A DNA stretch of 64,000 bases, from NCBI GenBank assembly GCA_037200525.1, contig JBBCGG010000001.1, forward strand, positions 2,584,501 to 2,648,500, in the 5' to 3' direction. Origin of the DNA: Methylocella sp. Lineage in GTDB: Bacteria > Pseudomonadota > Alphaproteobacteria > Rhizobiales > Beijerinckiaceae. The notes beneath the pieces are model-generated. The model was given only the letters and a program-made list of their open reading frames with translations. It was not told the origin of the DNA and did not search any database. Made by a program: the position numbers and the translations under genes. Positions 8,113 through 16,135 of the stretch are shown piece by piece; positions within the stretch are counted from its first letter, which is position 1; each line of letters opens with the position of its first letter.

Positions 8113-9664
8113 TATGCTCTCGATGCGATAGATCAGCAATCACCTTCAGCTCATAATCGGTAGGCGAATCGAGAGGAACTTGGAACACAGGAAGTGCATG
8201 CTTCTGGGAGCGCTTCATGACTTCGCCATCTTTCTTGCGGTCTGCTGCCGGCCTAAACAGACGAAGAAAGCTTCGTGGAGCGACGCCATCATATTGTCTG
8301 AAGACGACGCGCGTCTTGTCGTTTGGATCCTCGGTTATTGAGTCAGAGTGAAGCGCCGTAGCTAAGCTTTTGTCGTAGGGCTCGATATAAACGACGGTGG
8401 TGATGCCCGATGCGACGATATGCCTGGCGCAGTTGTGGCATGGATATGTCGTCGTGTAGAGAGTTGCACCTGAGATTGAATGTCGCCCCTCTCGAGCAAC
8501 GGAAAGTATTGCTTCCATTTCTGCGTGGATTGAACGGGAGAATTCGATAAGAGAATCTATTTCTGTTCCCACAAGAAGAGAGCGCACGTCATTATAGATT
8601 GCGCCCTTCTTTAGCACAGCAGATCCATAAATGCGTTTTGCTATTTTGTCCACGATGTCCACGCGCCGTGTTTCATTATGGCAGATACACCCTTTCCATT
8701 TAAAACATCTAAAGTCTTTATCGAGCAGCGCCCCTCGCTCGGAGTCCCATACAGACTGCTGATCTTCTCCGTAAAGCCCTCCTCCGAATCGCGGCACGTC
8801 ATTCCATCCAACAGCAATAAGCTCGCCCTCAGCCGAAACGATCGCTGCCCCTACCTGCCGCGACATGCATGCCGAGTTCGCAGATGCCGAGCACGCTTCG
8901 TACATCGCAGATTCAGCCCTATAGGGCGTATGCACTGAAGTATTAAATATTATGTTGAGGAAGCGCAGGATCTTGGTCTTTAGCTCCTCCTGCTTATGAT
9001 CGTTGCACAGAAATAGGTCCGCCTCGACGAAGAGCTTGCGAGTCTTTTGACCAAAAGTTGCTGGCTCGCCGCGATCTCGATCCATGATCCGTTGCACGGC
9101 GTCCGTGGCTACACCGTTGTCCTTGAGGCGAGCGGCGCGCATCTCATCAGGTGCGAATACGCCGACGACGCACAGTGTCTCTCCGTAGATCTGCCTCAGC
9201 AAGGCAAGCTCCTCGGGGTTTTTCAGCGAATCAATAATGTATGCGCGCCTTCCCGGAAGCGGGACATCGCTGTCTGAATAACCACCGTTTGCTTTGCGAA
9301 ATTTGTAGATCTGTTCGACGGCTTTTTCCGCGAGATAATTATTGCCAAACCTCTCGCGCAATGCATTTCCAGCTGTCTGCATCTGCGTGATGTACGCATC
9401 GAGGGGCGCTTTTGGTGGTGCGCTGATCCCAACTCGGGATGCCTCCGACCGGATAATCTCGCTCGGCTTGATTATGGGTCGCACAGTATACCCAAAATCA
9501 TTTGACAGGAGGTCGCGAAGGAAACCAGCCGCTGTGGAAACGCCCGACCCCACAGGTCCTACAAGCGCGATTACAAGCTCTTGCGAGCGGCGCTCCGTTA
9601 TGGTGTCCGCGACGCTCACTCGCGGATGCTCCGCCAGCAAATCTCGTAAAGGAGAAGCGCTCAC
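8099..9664 (-). CDS. avcD: AvcD/DcdV-type antiviral deoxycytidylate deaminase with N-terminal P-loop domain
   Basis: 521 aa from a GTG start. The N-terminal kinase-like domain has a P-loop (GPVGSGVST, ~residues 36-44). The C-terminal domain is a zinc cytidine/deoxycytidylate deaminase with the HAE motif (SIHAEMEAIL) and PCHNC. This two-domain design is that of AvcD/DcdV proteins, which deplete deoxycytidine nucleotides upon phage infection and are held inactive by a small RNA (AvcI) encoded immediately upstream. The upstream 300 nt here are non-coding and structured, consistent with such an RNA. Both catalytic centres look intact. Substrate preference (dCMP or dCTP) cannot be read from sequence. 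Confidence 0.85.
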   Translation of the reverse strand: MSASPLRDLLAEHPRVSVADTITERRSQELVIALVGPVGSGVSTAAGFLRDLLSNDFGYTVRPIIKPSEIIRSEASRVGISAPPKAPLDAYITQMQTAGNALRERFGNNYLAEKAVEQIYKFRKANGGYSDSDVPLPGRRAYIIDSLKNPEELALLRQIYGETLCVVGVFAPDEMRAARLKDNGVATDAVQRIMDRDRGEPATFGQKTRKLFVEADLFLCNDHKQEELKTKILRFLNIIFNTSVHTPYRAESAMYEACSASANSACMSRQVGAAIVSAEGELIAVGWNDVPRFGGGLYGEDQQSVWDSERGALLDKDFRCFKWKGCICHNETRRVDIVDKIAKRIYGSAVLKKGAIYNDVRSLLVGTEIDSLIEFSRSIHAEMEAILSVAREGRHSISGATLYTTTYPCHNCARHIVASGITTVVYIEPYDKSLATALHSDSITEDPNDKTRVVFRQYDGVAPRSFLRLFRPAADRKKDGEVMKRSQKHALPVFQVPLDSPTDYELKVIADLSHREHNDTP

Positions 9665-9963
9665 TGAAAAATCCCTGAAAAAACTTATCTAAATATCGGT
9701 GCACCTTAAGTTCAATATCCGCTTACGTCGAGGCAAATCATGTTGCGACTTTCGGCCGGCCGTTAGTGCCGCGCGCTCCGCCATGCGCCACGATGCCCTT
9801 GACTGGCATGCCGCGAAAACCCGTCGCGGGCCCAGCCGCCCGAGGCGATCTCGACCTAGTCCACAGGACCCAGCTCCCTTGCTCGCGTCATCGGTGTCGC
9901 AGCCTTGACTTCGCGCCATAAATATGCTAGCGATGGCTGGTCGCTACGTTATGAGGACGGACT
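9665..9963 (-). ncRNA. Candidate AvcI-type antitoxin RNA region upstream of avcD
   Basis: About 300 nt without a good gene directly upstream of the deaminase. It contains hairpins ATGCC...GGCAT (9793-9809) and CCGCGA...TCGCGG (9811-9829), and a CGGCCGGCCG palindrome near 9755. In characterised systems the inhibitory RNA occupies this position. The exact ends and direction here are inferred, not seen. Confidence 0.4.
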
Positions 9964-9966
9964 TTG

Positions 9967-10296
9967 ATGCCCGACTACATCGCGAAATTGCAGGCCGAAG
10001 AGACGCACAGGCTGATGACTTCGAAAGGCTATGTTCGCGTGGATCCGGCTGCGAAAAAGGAGACGACCGTGACCGAACAACCGATGACCGACGCCGCGAA
10101 AATGTCCGATATCATCAACCGGAGGGCTGCGACCCATGCCCGGCAGGCGACCGACGATGCGGCATATGATGCGCGTGTGGCGGCAGCTGTGGCGGCTGTT
10201 CCGAAGCCCCATAACTGGCATCAGGGGAGCGCGATGGATCGCCTCGCTTGGGCGCGGGAAGTGACGCGCGACGTGAAGGCGAGGATGCCACGCTGA
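9967..10296 (+). CDS. Hypothetical phage-type protein
   Basis: 109 aa, Ala/Asp/Arg-rich and helical, without a membrane segment. It starts at ATG 9967 and its stop overlaps the next ATG (TGATG at 10294-10298). It leads a four-gene plus-strand operon (9967-11265) of small proteins with no recognised domains. Confidence 0.5.
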   Translation: MPDYIAKLQAEETHRLMTSKGYVRVDPAAKKETTVTEQPMTDAAKMSDIINRRAATHARQATDDAAYDARVAAAVAAVPKPHNWHQGSAMDRLAWAREVTRDVKARMPR

Positions 10297-10598
10297 TGGC
10301 TGAGCCCCGGCGCGGCAAGCGGATCGTTTCGCGGAAAGTGTATCTCGCCACGCGCGGACTGGATGACGAATGCCGCCCTTTGTCCGTGGTTGACGACGCC
10401 GTCGCCGACGAGGCCGAGACCGGCGCGCTCGCTTGGCAGGCAGGCGAGCCGAATGCGAAAATTAAGCGGCCAGTTTTCAACACCGAAGTTGCGTTCATGG
10501 GCGTGGCGGCTGTGAGCCAACCTCCGCGCAATCCGTATGAGCCGCGTCCGCCACGCGAGCGAATTTCGCGGTGCCGGTTGCTTGGTAGGAAGGTTTAA
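10296..10598 (+). CDS. Hypothetical protein, 100 aa
   Basis: It overlaps the preceding stop and is followed 13 nt later by the next gene. It is very basic at both ends (RRGKRIVSRKVYL and PRERISRCRLLGRKV), so nucleic-acid contact is possible. No family is recognised. Confidence 0.45.
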   Translation: MAEPRRGKRIVSRKVYLATRGLDDECRPLSVVDDAVADEAETGALAWQAGEPNAKIKRPVFNTEVAFMGVAAVSQPPRNPYEPRPPRERISRCRLLGRKV

Positions 10599-10611
10599 TC
10601 AGGAGGGGAAG

Positions 10612-10869
10612 ATGGCGACCACAACGGAAGGCAAAATTGAAGTTTATTACGGCGGGCGGCCCGGCAAATCCGAACTGATTGCGATGTTTCCCGTCGACTT
10701 CGCTGAGGCGAAGCGCGGCGAGCCGAACCTCTGGTCATTGACGCCGTTCGCTGGCACGCAAATCAAGGCGATCTTCCAGAATGGGCAGCGGGCTGGCTTC
10801 GCAATTCAAGACGAGCAAGGCCATTACACGATCCCAATGCCAGCTCTTCATTTTCCTGCGGCGGGTTAA
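10612..10869 (+). CDS. Hypothetical protein, paralogue of the next gene
   Basis: 85 aa with an AGGAGGGG ribosome site 4-5 nt before the ATG. It shares with the following gene the pattern YY-(x)-DFAEAKRG-W-FxG-GQRxxxAIQ-E. The two are tandem copies of one small beta-rich domain. Function is unknown. Confidence 0.55.
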   Translation: MATTTEGKIEVYYGGRPGKSELIAMFPVDFAEAKRGEPNLWSLTPFAGTQIKAIFQNGQRAGFAIQDEQGHYTIPMPALHFPAAG

Positions 10870-10872
10870 ATC

Positions 10873-11265
10873 ATGACCTGTGACGCGCCGATCGTGGCCT
10901 ACTACCGCCACCTCGGAACATGTGAAGTCGTGCGCATGCATGAGAGCGATTTCGCTGAAGCAAAGCGCGGCGTCGACGGCGCGAATTGGTCCAAAACTTC
11001 GTTCGTCGGATTGCTGCAGGTCTGCGCCTATGCCCCGCACGGCCAACGCCTGGCTATGGCAATTCAGAATGAGCCGGGTGGCCCGTATGTTATCCGCGCG
11101 GGCGCGTACGCGGGCACGCGCGTTGATCCCCGCTCGGGCGCTGCCATCGGCGTGGATGCAGCCGCAGTGGTAAGGGAACGGGCACCAGAGCAATCGCAGG
11201 CCGATCCGCAATTGCTGCCACACGAATGGGCGGATCTGATCGGAACGGACGGCTTGGCGAATTAA
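10873..11265 (+). CDS. Hypothetical protein, paralogue of the preceding gene
   Basis: 130 aa, starting 3 nt after the previous stop. Residues 7-75 repeat the domain of the upstream gene (YYRHLG, DFAEAKRG, GQRLAMAIQNEP). A further ~55 residues follow that are Ala/Pro-rich. The 3' end overlaps the convergent XRE gene by 4 nt. Function is unknown. Confidence 0.55.
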   Translation: MTCDAPIVAYYRHLGTCEVVRMHESDFAEAKRGVDGANWSKTSFVGLLQVCAYAPHGQRLAMAIQNEPGGPYVIRAGAYAGTRVDPRSGAAIGVDAAAVVRERAPEQSQADPQLLPHEWADLIGTDGLAN

Positions 11266-11801
11266 TTTGCGAAAGGCCCGGCGGCGGCTGCCTGTTGCAA
11301 CCGCCGGCGACGATTGCTCCGTTCGGCGGCTGCCTTTTTCTTCGCGGCCGTCTCCTCGGCGGTGCGCTTCTTCGATGCCCATAGCTGGCTACGAGCGGCA
11401 CGCATTTTGGGAGTGAGGCGGTCCCGTGCGCGGACTGTGGATTTATGCGGCTCGACGCGAACCATCGCAATTCGCAGGCCGAGAGCATCCATCAGACATG
11501 GAAGTGTGAACAGCCCAAGATTTCTAGTTCCGCATTCAATTTTGCTCGTGTGACCCGAGGCCAGACCCGCGAGATCGTCGATTTCCAAACTGGAAAATCC
11601 CAGCTCCATGCGGCGAGCGGCTATCACCCTATTGAAATCGCGCACGTCGACCGTGAATGCCTCAGGCGGCAGGCTTTCCAAAGCGGCTGTAGGGATCGTA
11701 GCCGGGGCGGAGATCGGGGCCGCGGCTGCTTCTTCCGCAAGTAGGCGATCCCACTCAGCGGCCTCCTCGGGTGTCGCAAATCCGGATAGCTCATAGGTCA
11801 A
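11262..11801 (-). CDS. XRE-family helix-turn-helix protein
   Basis: 179 aa. Residues ~55-112 form a Cro/C1-type fold: FNRVIAARRMELGFSSLEIDDLAG, then a recognition-helix region GHTSKIECGTRNLGL. An Ala/Glu-rich N-terminal ~50 residues precede it and a very basic Lys/Arg tail follows (KKRTAEETAAKKKAAAERSNRRRR). It is likely a transcription regulator of the island. Its target is unknown. Confidence 0.65.
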   Translation of the reverse strand: MTYELSGFATPEEAAEWDRLLAEEAAAAPISAPATIPTAALESLPPEAFTVDVRDFNRVIAARRMELGFSSLEIDDLAGLASGHTSKIECGTRNLGLFTLPCLMDALGLRIAMVRVEPHKSTVRARDRLTPKMRAARSQLWASKKRTAEETAAKKKAAAERSNRRRRLQQAAAAGPFAN

Positions 11802-11854
11802 TTCAGAATCTCCGAAACCGGCGGGCGCCGCCCCTCATGAATATGCTTCGTCTT

Positions 11855-12070
11855 TCAGCCGACGTATTGCGGACCAAGAGCGGCCCAGCGGGCGCGATCG
11901 GCGCGCAACTCGGCAATCGATTTAGAAAATCCGAGGTCACGCCGGGTGAGCACGCCGCGCATGACGGCCATGTCGCAAGCCGGCGCCGGGATGCGCCTTG
12001 AAAGCGACTTGCGCGCGGCGGCGAGGCCAGTGGCGTGGGCGATGTCGATGGCGTCGAGGCGAATGGTCAT
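11855..12070 (-). CDS. Small hypothetical protein, 71 aa
   Basis: The start overlaps the stop of the upstream minus-strand gene (ATGA), so it is the last gene of the 13349-to-11855 operon. It is Arg/Ala-rich and contains RRDLGFSKSIAELRADRARWAAL. No recognised domain. Confidence 0.45.
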   Translation of the reverse strand: MTIRLDAIDIAHATGLAAARKSLSRRIPAPACDMAVMRGVLTRRDLGFSKSIAELRADRARWAALGPQYVG

Positions 12071-12426
12071 GTGTCGGACGGCTCCTGTTTGGGTGCCCGG
12101 TCTTTGTAGAGGCGATAACCGAGCGGACCTTTCTCCGGGTGGACGCGGATGCCGAAACCGGCTCGCTCTGTTCCGGTGCGCCAGTTGCTGGACGCTTCAT
12201 GGAAGGCGGCGCGGAAAACTTGGGATCGTCCGATTTCTCTCGCGGCGCGCTGGCTATATCCAACGCGCTCGGCGGCCTCTAACAATGTGAAGGGCGTGGC
12301 GCTTGGGTCGACCGGCGTTCCGACGGTCATCAGCTCGACCATGCGTCGCATCCGCGAATGCAATTTCACGATCGGACGGCGCTGGAATTTCCGGCCTTGT
12401 GGGCGGGCTGGCCGATCGTCGGGCAT
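12067..12426 (-). CDS. Phage-type DNA-binding protein, possibly small-terminase-like
   Basis: 119 aa. The basic N-terminus is followed by a helix-turn-helix-like stretch (FTLLEAAERVGYSQRAAREI, ~residues 46-65) and SQVFRAAFHEASSNW. The pattern LxEAAERxGYSxRxA...VxxAxxEA resembles the DNA-binding domain of phage small terminase subunits. No large terminase is present, so the role is uncertain. It sits in a minus-strand operon of phage-like genes. Confidence 0.5.
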   Translation of the reverse strand: MPDDRPARPQGRKFQRRPIVKLHSRMRRMVELMTVGTPVDPSATPFTLLEAAERVGYSQRAAREIGRSQVFRAAFHEASSNWRTGTERAGFGIRVHPEKGPLGYRLYKDRAPKQEPSDT

Positions 12427-12438
12427 GAAAATCTGCCT

Positions 12439-12609
12439 CTACTTTTTGGGATATGCCTGCTCGCGGGCGCCTTGCTCCTGCGACGCAACGATTTTGGCGA
12501 TACCAGCGGCCTTTGTGTTCTGGGCTTCAGCGACGGCCGCTGCGGCCTTGCTGGCGACACTCGGGGTCGGTTGCGCGGTCGGCTTGGTCGATTGGGGTCC
12601 GTATTTCAT
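12439..12609 (-). CDS. Small Ala-rich protein, 56 aa
   Basis: ATG at 12607-12609, stop at 12439-12441. It starts MKYGPQSTKPT and contains an Ala-rich helix (ASKAAAAVAEAQNTKAAGIA) and a basic end. It lies between two other minus-strand phage-like genes with short gaps, which supports it as a real member of the operon. Function is unknown. Confidence 0.45.
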   Translation of the reverse strand: MKYGPQSTKPTAQPTPSVASKAAAAVAEAQNTKAAGIAKIVASQEQGAREQAYPKK

Positions 12610-12633
12610 TCTGAGCTCCTGGGGTGTCTGAAA

Positions 12634-13056
12634 TTAATGAAAAGCGGGAACCGGCGCGCCGAGTTCGCGCAGACAGCTCTCGACGGCGCCTGTGAGCCGG
12701 ATACGCTCAGCTTCCGTGAACGATCCGCACATAATCAAAACGTCGTGGTCGGCGCGCGTAATATCCGCGTCGCCCGTCTCCAGAAACATTGCGCGCGTGG
12801 TGCTGGCCATTATGATGTCCAACGTCTTTGCGACGAATGCGGTGTCGTCAGCGTTGCGCGCGGCTTCGGTGTATCCTTGCCTCGGGTCAGCAAGCCTCTG
12901 GTCGAGCAACTTCCGCCGCTCCTCGCGCGCAGCTATGCCTTGCCACCTGTTCATCAGCAGACCGGCGGCGAGCTCCATCATAGTGGATTTGATGAAATCG
13001 AGCCGCGCGGCCTGCGTATAATCCCAGCTTTGGTGCGAGGTGTCTTCGGGCGCCAT
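12634..13056 (-). CDS. Hypothetical phage-associated protein, 140 aa
   Basis: ATG at 13054-13056. It is a helical, charged protein (WDYTQAARLDFIKSTMMELAA, REERRKLLDQRLADPRQGY) with two Cys. It lies 8 nt downstream of a frameshifted structural gene. No family is assigned. Virion-assembly or internal-protein roles are possible by position only. Confidence 0.5.
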   Translation of the reverse strand: MAPEDTSHQSWDYTQAARLDFIKSTMMELAAGLLMNRWQGIAAREERRKLLDQRLADPRQGYTEAARNADDTAFVAKTLDIIMASTTRAMFLETGDADITRADHDVLIMCGSFTEAERIRLTGAVESCLRELGAPVPAFH

Positions 13057-13063
13057 GGAGAAC

Positions 13064-13349
13064 CTACTTTGGAATGAGGCCCGCGAGGCCGCCGATCGCC
13101 GCGCCCGCCCCGCCGAGGAACCCGCCAAGCAGCGCATTGTTCGCGCTTTGGGTGTAGAACGCCGCTGCGTCCCGATCTTGCTGCGACTGCGCATCGATGT
13201 TCTGCACCCTGGGCATTGGCGTTGCCTTGCTGCATCGCGCCAAAGACACCCAGAATGGAAGAGGTCAGCGACAGCGCCGATGCGGCTGGCTGCGCCAACC
13301 CTGAAAGCGACGGAGTGCTTAGACTGAAGAGACTTTGGGGGAGTGCCAT
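13064..13349 (-). pseudogene. Phage structural-protein remnant, frameshifted
   Basis: Frame 1 (from ATG 13349) reads ALPQSLFSLSTPSLSGLAQP ... VFGAMQQGNANAQ. It then loses sense, while the adjacent frame continues RVQNIDAQSQQDRDAAAFYT ... NNALLGGFLGGAGAAIGGLAGLIPK to 13064. Joined near 13213, the two give a ~90-aa protein of the internal/ejection type seen in short-tailed phages (QGNANAQ...AAFYTQSANN with a Gly-rich hydrophobic tail). Either it is a true mutation or a frameshift during expression; mutation is more likely in a decaying island. The 13350-13612 gap upstream shows no gene. Confidence 0.5.
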
Positions 13350-13612
13350 ATCCGTGACCCCATAGTGCGGTGAGCTCGCGCTAAAAAAATGTTAGCGCCA
13401 GTGTTCGCTATTCAGCGGAGCCTTCAACGCACCGTACTTTGCGACACCTCGCGGGCGGCGGCGGGCGCATGAAAAAGTCCGGCGTTTTGGCCAGGCCAGT
13501 GTCGACAATCCATTCCTCGCGTGCGTGCGCGTGCGAGGCTACGCCGATCGACAGAAACGGGGCTAGGCTGGCTTCATGATATCCGGCGCGGGAATTGTTC
13601 CGGCGTCACGGC

Positions 13613-14035
13613 TCAACGATTGAAGCGCTTGAGGGGACTGCGGACGCGGCTGACCCCTGCGTCGGGCTCCGCTGGCGTCTCCATGCCGTGATATTGGGGC
13701 GGGTTCGGCTCGATCGCTGGGACGGCCTCGGCTATGGCATCTTCAATATCGACCTGAACCGGGTTCGCCGCAGACTCGGCATGCTCCTTCGTCCCCTTCC
13801 GCTTCTTCTTCAGTCTCACACCTGGCCCCTCGCCGTTCTCCTCGACAAAGATCACACCACCAGCCTCGAGGGCGCCCTTGAGGGCATCGATCGTCCGCCC
13901 CTGCGCTGCAAGGTCGCCGGGGATCGTTTCCAGCCTTTTGATCGATGGTAGCGAAACCTTTGACGCCTCGGCCAGATCCTTTTGCTCCCATCGAAGCAAT
14001 GCCCTCGCCGCTCGAATTTGCTCGCTAGTTGTCAT
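13613..14035 (-). CDS. XRE-family repressor of the island switch
   Basis: 140 aa. Residues 5-55 are a classic Cro/C1 helix-turn-helix (EQIRAARALLRWEQKDLAEA, then SLPSIKRLETIPGDL). The C-terminal part is Lys-rich then acidic and probably disordered. It is transcribed divergently from the small genes at 14147, across a spacer holding two palindromic operators (14056-14106). This arrangement is that of a phage-type repressor controlling itself and the divergent promoter. Confidence 0.75.
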   Translation of the reverse strand: MTTSEQIRAARALLRWEQKDLAEASKVSLPSIKRLETIPGDLAAQGRTIDALKGALEAGGVIFVEENGEGPGVRLKKKRKGTKEHAESAANPVQVDIEDAIAEAVPAIEPNPPQYHGMETPAEPDAGVSRVRSPLKRFNR

Positions 14036-14055
14036 CCCATCCCCGCGTGCATTTT

Positions 14056-14106
14056 AATACCTGAGGTATTGACAGTACCTTGAGCATCGATTAATGCTTC
14101 AGGTAT
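14056..14106 (+). promoter_or_regulatory. Divergent promoter with two palindromic operators
   Basis: Operator 1 is AATACCT-G-AGGTATT (14056-14070), a perfect inverted repeat. Operator 2 is the imperfect TACCTTGAGCAT...ATGCTTCAGGTA (14076-14106), sharing ACCT/AGGT half-sites. A plus-strand -35 TTGACA (14069-14074) is followed 17 nt later by TAATGC (14092-14097). Bound repressor would cover this promoter. Confidence 0.65.
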
Positions 14107-14146
14107 CGCACAGAGCGATAGAAATTGCAAATTTGGAGCCACCACA

Positions 14147-14392
14147 ATGCCGAACAGCACCGTCTCGGCGAACGATATCGCTTGGACAAAAATAGATGAC
14201 GTGATCGCCGATTTGAGCCGCGTCGGCGCCCTGATCGATGGCGCGATGATCATCTGCGACCATACGATTAGCCGCGAGGCTGGCTGCGTCCATGCGATTC
14301 TCTCGGCATCTGCCTGCCAGATCTCAACCGCTCGCCAAGAACTCGACGCGGTCCTCGAGGCGGTCAGGCCGGCCTCGCTAGGGGAGGCATGA
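14147..14392 (+). CDS. Small hypothetical protein under the switch promoter
   Basis: 81 aa, a helical protein with three Cys (MIICDH, AGCVHA, SACQIS). It is the first gene read from the operator-controlled promoter, the position of early phage genes. No domain is recognised. It overlaps the next gene by ATGA. Confidence 0.5.
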   Translation: MPNSTVSANDIAWTKIDDVIADLSRVGALIDGAMIICDHTISREAGCVHAILSASACQISTARQELDAVLEAVRPASLGEA

Positions 14393-14706
14393 GCATGACG
14401 AAGAGAATCGTTCGGCCAGCCGATACCGACTTACCTGGCGTCGAAAGAATCGTCCAAGATCCTCGGAGCCTCAGAGAAAAAATCGACGATTGGCTTGCGG
14501 AGGCAGAAGGGATGGTTCCAGGACCTGGTTGCTCTGAAAGCTCGATCCGCCAGTACGTCGCCGACCTCATGTGGTTGAGAGGTAACCTCGCGCCGGCGAA
14601 TGAAACCAGCGTAGCTCGCACGCCGCAGCGGCTCTACAACGACGGGAAAAATCCCGATTTGTTGCGTCAGTTGGATCGGCCTGGCGTCCTTTGGGGGAGG
14701 GCCTGA
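14389..14706 (+). CDS. Small hypothetical protein, 105 aa
   Basis: It starts at the ATG overlapping the upstream stop. It is a charged helical protein (DLPGVERIVQDPRSLREKID and SESSIRQYVADLMWLRGNLA). Second gene of the switch operon. Function is unknown. Confidence 0.45.
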   Translation: MSMTKRIVRPADTDLPGVERIVQDPRSLREKIDDWLAEAEGMVPGPGCSESSIRQYVADLMWLRGNLAPANETSVARTPQRLYNDGKNPDLLRQLDRPGVLWGRA

Positions 14707-14708
14707 TC

Positions 14709-15023
14709 ATGCGTAAGTTGTCACTTTTAAAGACCGCCAAGCTCATAATCCTAGCCAGGTACTACGTCACCGTGCTCAGGACCTCTCGATGGCTCCGTGC
14801 CGGCCTGAGGGCGCCGTGCAGACTTTCACTGCGCCAGATCATCGGGATCCGATTTGGGTGGTGGTACATCCGTCAGATTAAGCGATTAGTGAGCAAGGTC
14901 GACCTCCGGCCGGCTGACCAGCTCCCGCTAGCGAGTCTGCCCGTGCGCATGGTTCGGCGGCGTCTGCTCGCGTTGCATATGCGCTTGCTCAACTTCGCGA
15001 TGAAGTGGATGGATGTGACGTGA
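14709..15023 (+). CDS. Small basic protein, 104 aa
   Basis: ATG 14709 is preferred over an upstream TTG because a GGGGGAGG ribosome site lies 8 nt before it. It is extremely Arg/Leu-rich (RLSLRQIIGIRF, RMVRRRLLALHMRLLNF) and may bind nucleic acid or membranes. Third gene of the switch operon. Function is unknown. Confidence 0.4.
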   Translation: MRKLSLLKTAKLIILARYYVTVLRTSRWLRAGLRAPCRLSLRQIIGIRFGWWYIRQIKRLVSKVDLRPADQLPLASLPVRMVRRRLLALHMRLLNFAMKWMDVT

Positions 15024-15195
15024 GCCGCGGTGTGTCAGGCAGGCGTCTTTCACCTGCCTGGCTTCCTGCGGACGTACCATAGTTCACCAGGGCGGCAGAT
15101 TATCATCGAAATCGACCGGCCGCTGCCATGACTTGGTGCCGATTCCGCCAGCATGGTATCGTCGCAGCAAATGGTGGACGCCAAGTTGGCGCGAT

Positions 15196-15696
15196 CTATC
15201 CTCTGCGCATGGTAATGGCGACGTCTGCGACTTCTGTGGCGCCGGTCGGTCTAATCGAGACCGATTGCCTGTCGCCATGGAAATGCACCTGTATCCCTGC
15301 GGAAAAACCGGCTCCGTCGACCCTGGCTTGAATTTCCGCGTTTGATGCGTGGCCTGTGATATTGCCCGTCACGTGTCGGGTCGCTTCTCCCCAAGTGCCG
15401 GAAATCGCGCCGCTGTTGAATATTACGTTGCTACTGATTTCTAATCTGTAGCTGTCGCTTGCGCAGCGGAGACTCTGGTTAAGAGCCCTTCCCATATCGT
15501 TGATCGCATACTCCGCTTTGCAATGGATGCGCTCGCTGACGCCGTTCGACATCGTGATGGTGCCGGCCCCGCTCCAATAGCCCGACAAACCGTCGAAAGG
15601 TCCGCTGGACGCATTCTGGGAAAGACCTGGCGTCGCCGCGACGCAAAGCGCGAAGGTAGCCGCGCTGGTGAAACCACTCTTCAGATGAATCGACAT
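15196..15696 (-). CDS. Exported protein, 166 aa
   Basis: Signal peptide at residues 1-26 (SAATFALCVAATPGLSQN). The mature domain is beta-rich: GLSGYWSGAGTITMSNG, ERIHCKAEYAI, then SGTWGEATRHVTGNI and a C-terminal strand ending TMRRG. It belongs to a type of small periplasmic protein common in Hyphomicrobiales with the GxWxGxG...C pattern. No enzymatic motif. It is probably island cargo, since it lies inside attR. The 15697-16089 stretch beyond holds no gene. Confidence 0.65.
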   Translation of the reverse strand: MSIHLKSGFTSAATFALCVAATPGLSQNASSGPFDGLSGYWSGAGTITMSNGVSERIHCKAEYAINDMGRALNQSLRCASDSYRLEISSNVIFNSGAISGTWGEATRHVTGNITGHASNAEIQARVDGAGFSAGIQVHFHGDRQSVSIRPTGATEVADVAITMRRG

Positions 15697-16012
15697 GAAT
15701 TTTCCTCCGAAACGGGGTGACTGTTCTCCCGGCTAAACCGGTGCATTCGGAGATCGAAGGTGCAACAGCGATATTCCTTTATGATTACATCGCGAAGAAA
15801 ACACGTTACGGTTGCATTGGTTCACCTGACACCGGCCGGCCGAACCTCGGCGTGCAAATTTGGGGGCTGATCGAAGAGGTGCGGAGCCGGCGGACGGCTT
15901 ACCGTCCTCAATCGCCGACGGTTGACCGTGGCGAGTTAGGCTGCGCAAACTTGCGTCGCTGGCGGGCTACCGATCGCGTCGTGTCGACCACTTCCGTTAA
16001 TTTCCGCGTTCT

Positions 16013-16031
16013 GCTTACCGAGCGCTTACCG
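16013..16031. promoter_or_regulatory. Right-end GCTTACCG pair (integrase arm sites)
   Basis: GCTTACCG at 16013-16020 and 16024-16031 repeats the left-end motif with the same 11-bp spacing. A further single copy lies at 15897-15904. Together with 1007-1034 these bracket the att cores. Confidence 0.55.
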
Positions 16032-16089
16032 TGGAACGAAAGGGAGAACGCCGACAGGTAGAATCTTGAGTGTAAGCCTTTGATATTCC

Positions 16090-16135
16090 TTGGCAGGAGA
16101 GGAGGGACTCGAACCCCCAACCCCCGGTTTTGGAG
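16090..16135. repeat. attR: 46-bp repeat within tRNA-Trp
   Basis: Identical to 842-887. The integration restored the tRNA, so the intact gene is at this end. Confidence 0.93.

Larger units (their letters stand above)
842..16135. mobile_element. tRNA-Trp-integrated genomic island (satellite or prophage remnant)
   Basis: A 46-bp direct repeat identical to the 3' part of tRNA-Trp lies at 842-887 and again inside the intact tRNA at 16090-16135. The integrase gene is next to the left copy and paired GCTTACCG motifs lie near both ends. Contents are an integrase, a DNA-binding protein, a primase/helicase, a deaminase defence gene, small phage-type genes, a repressor and an operator pair. No capsid, terminase large subunit or tail genes are visible, so it cannot be a complete phage. 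A P4/PICI-like satellite or a decayed prophage fits best. Confidence 0.88.
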
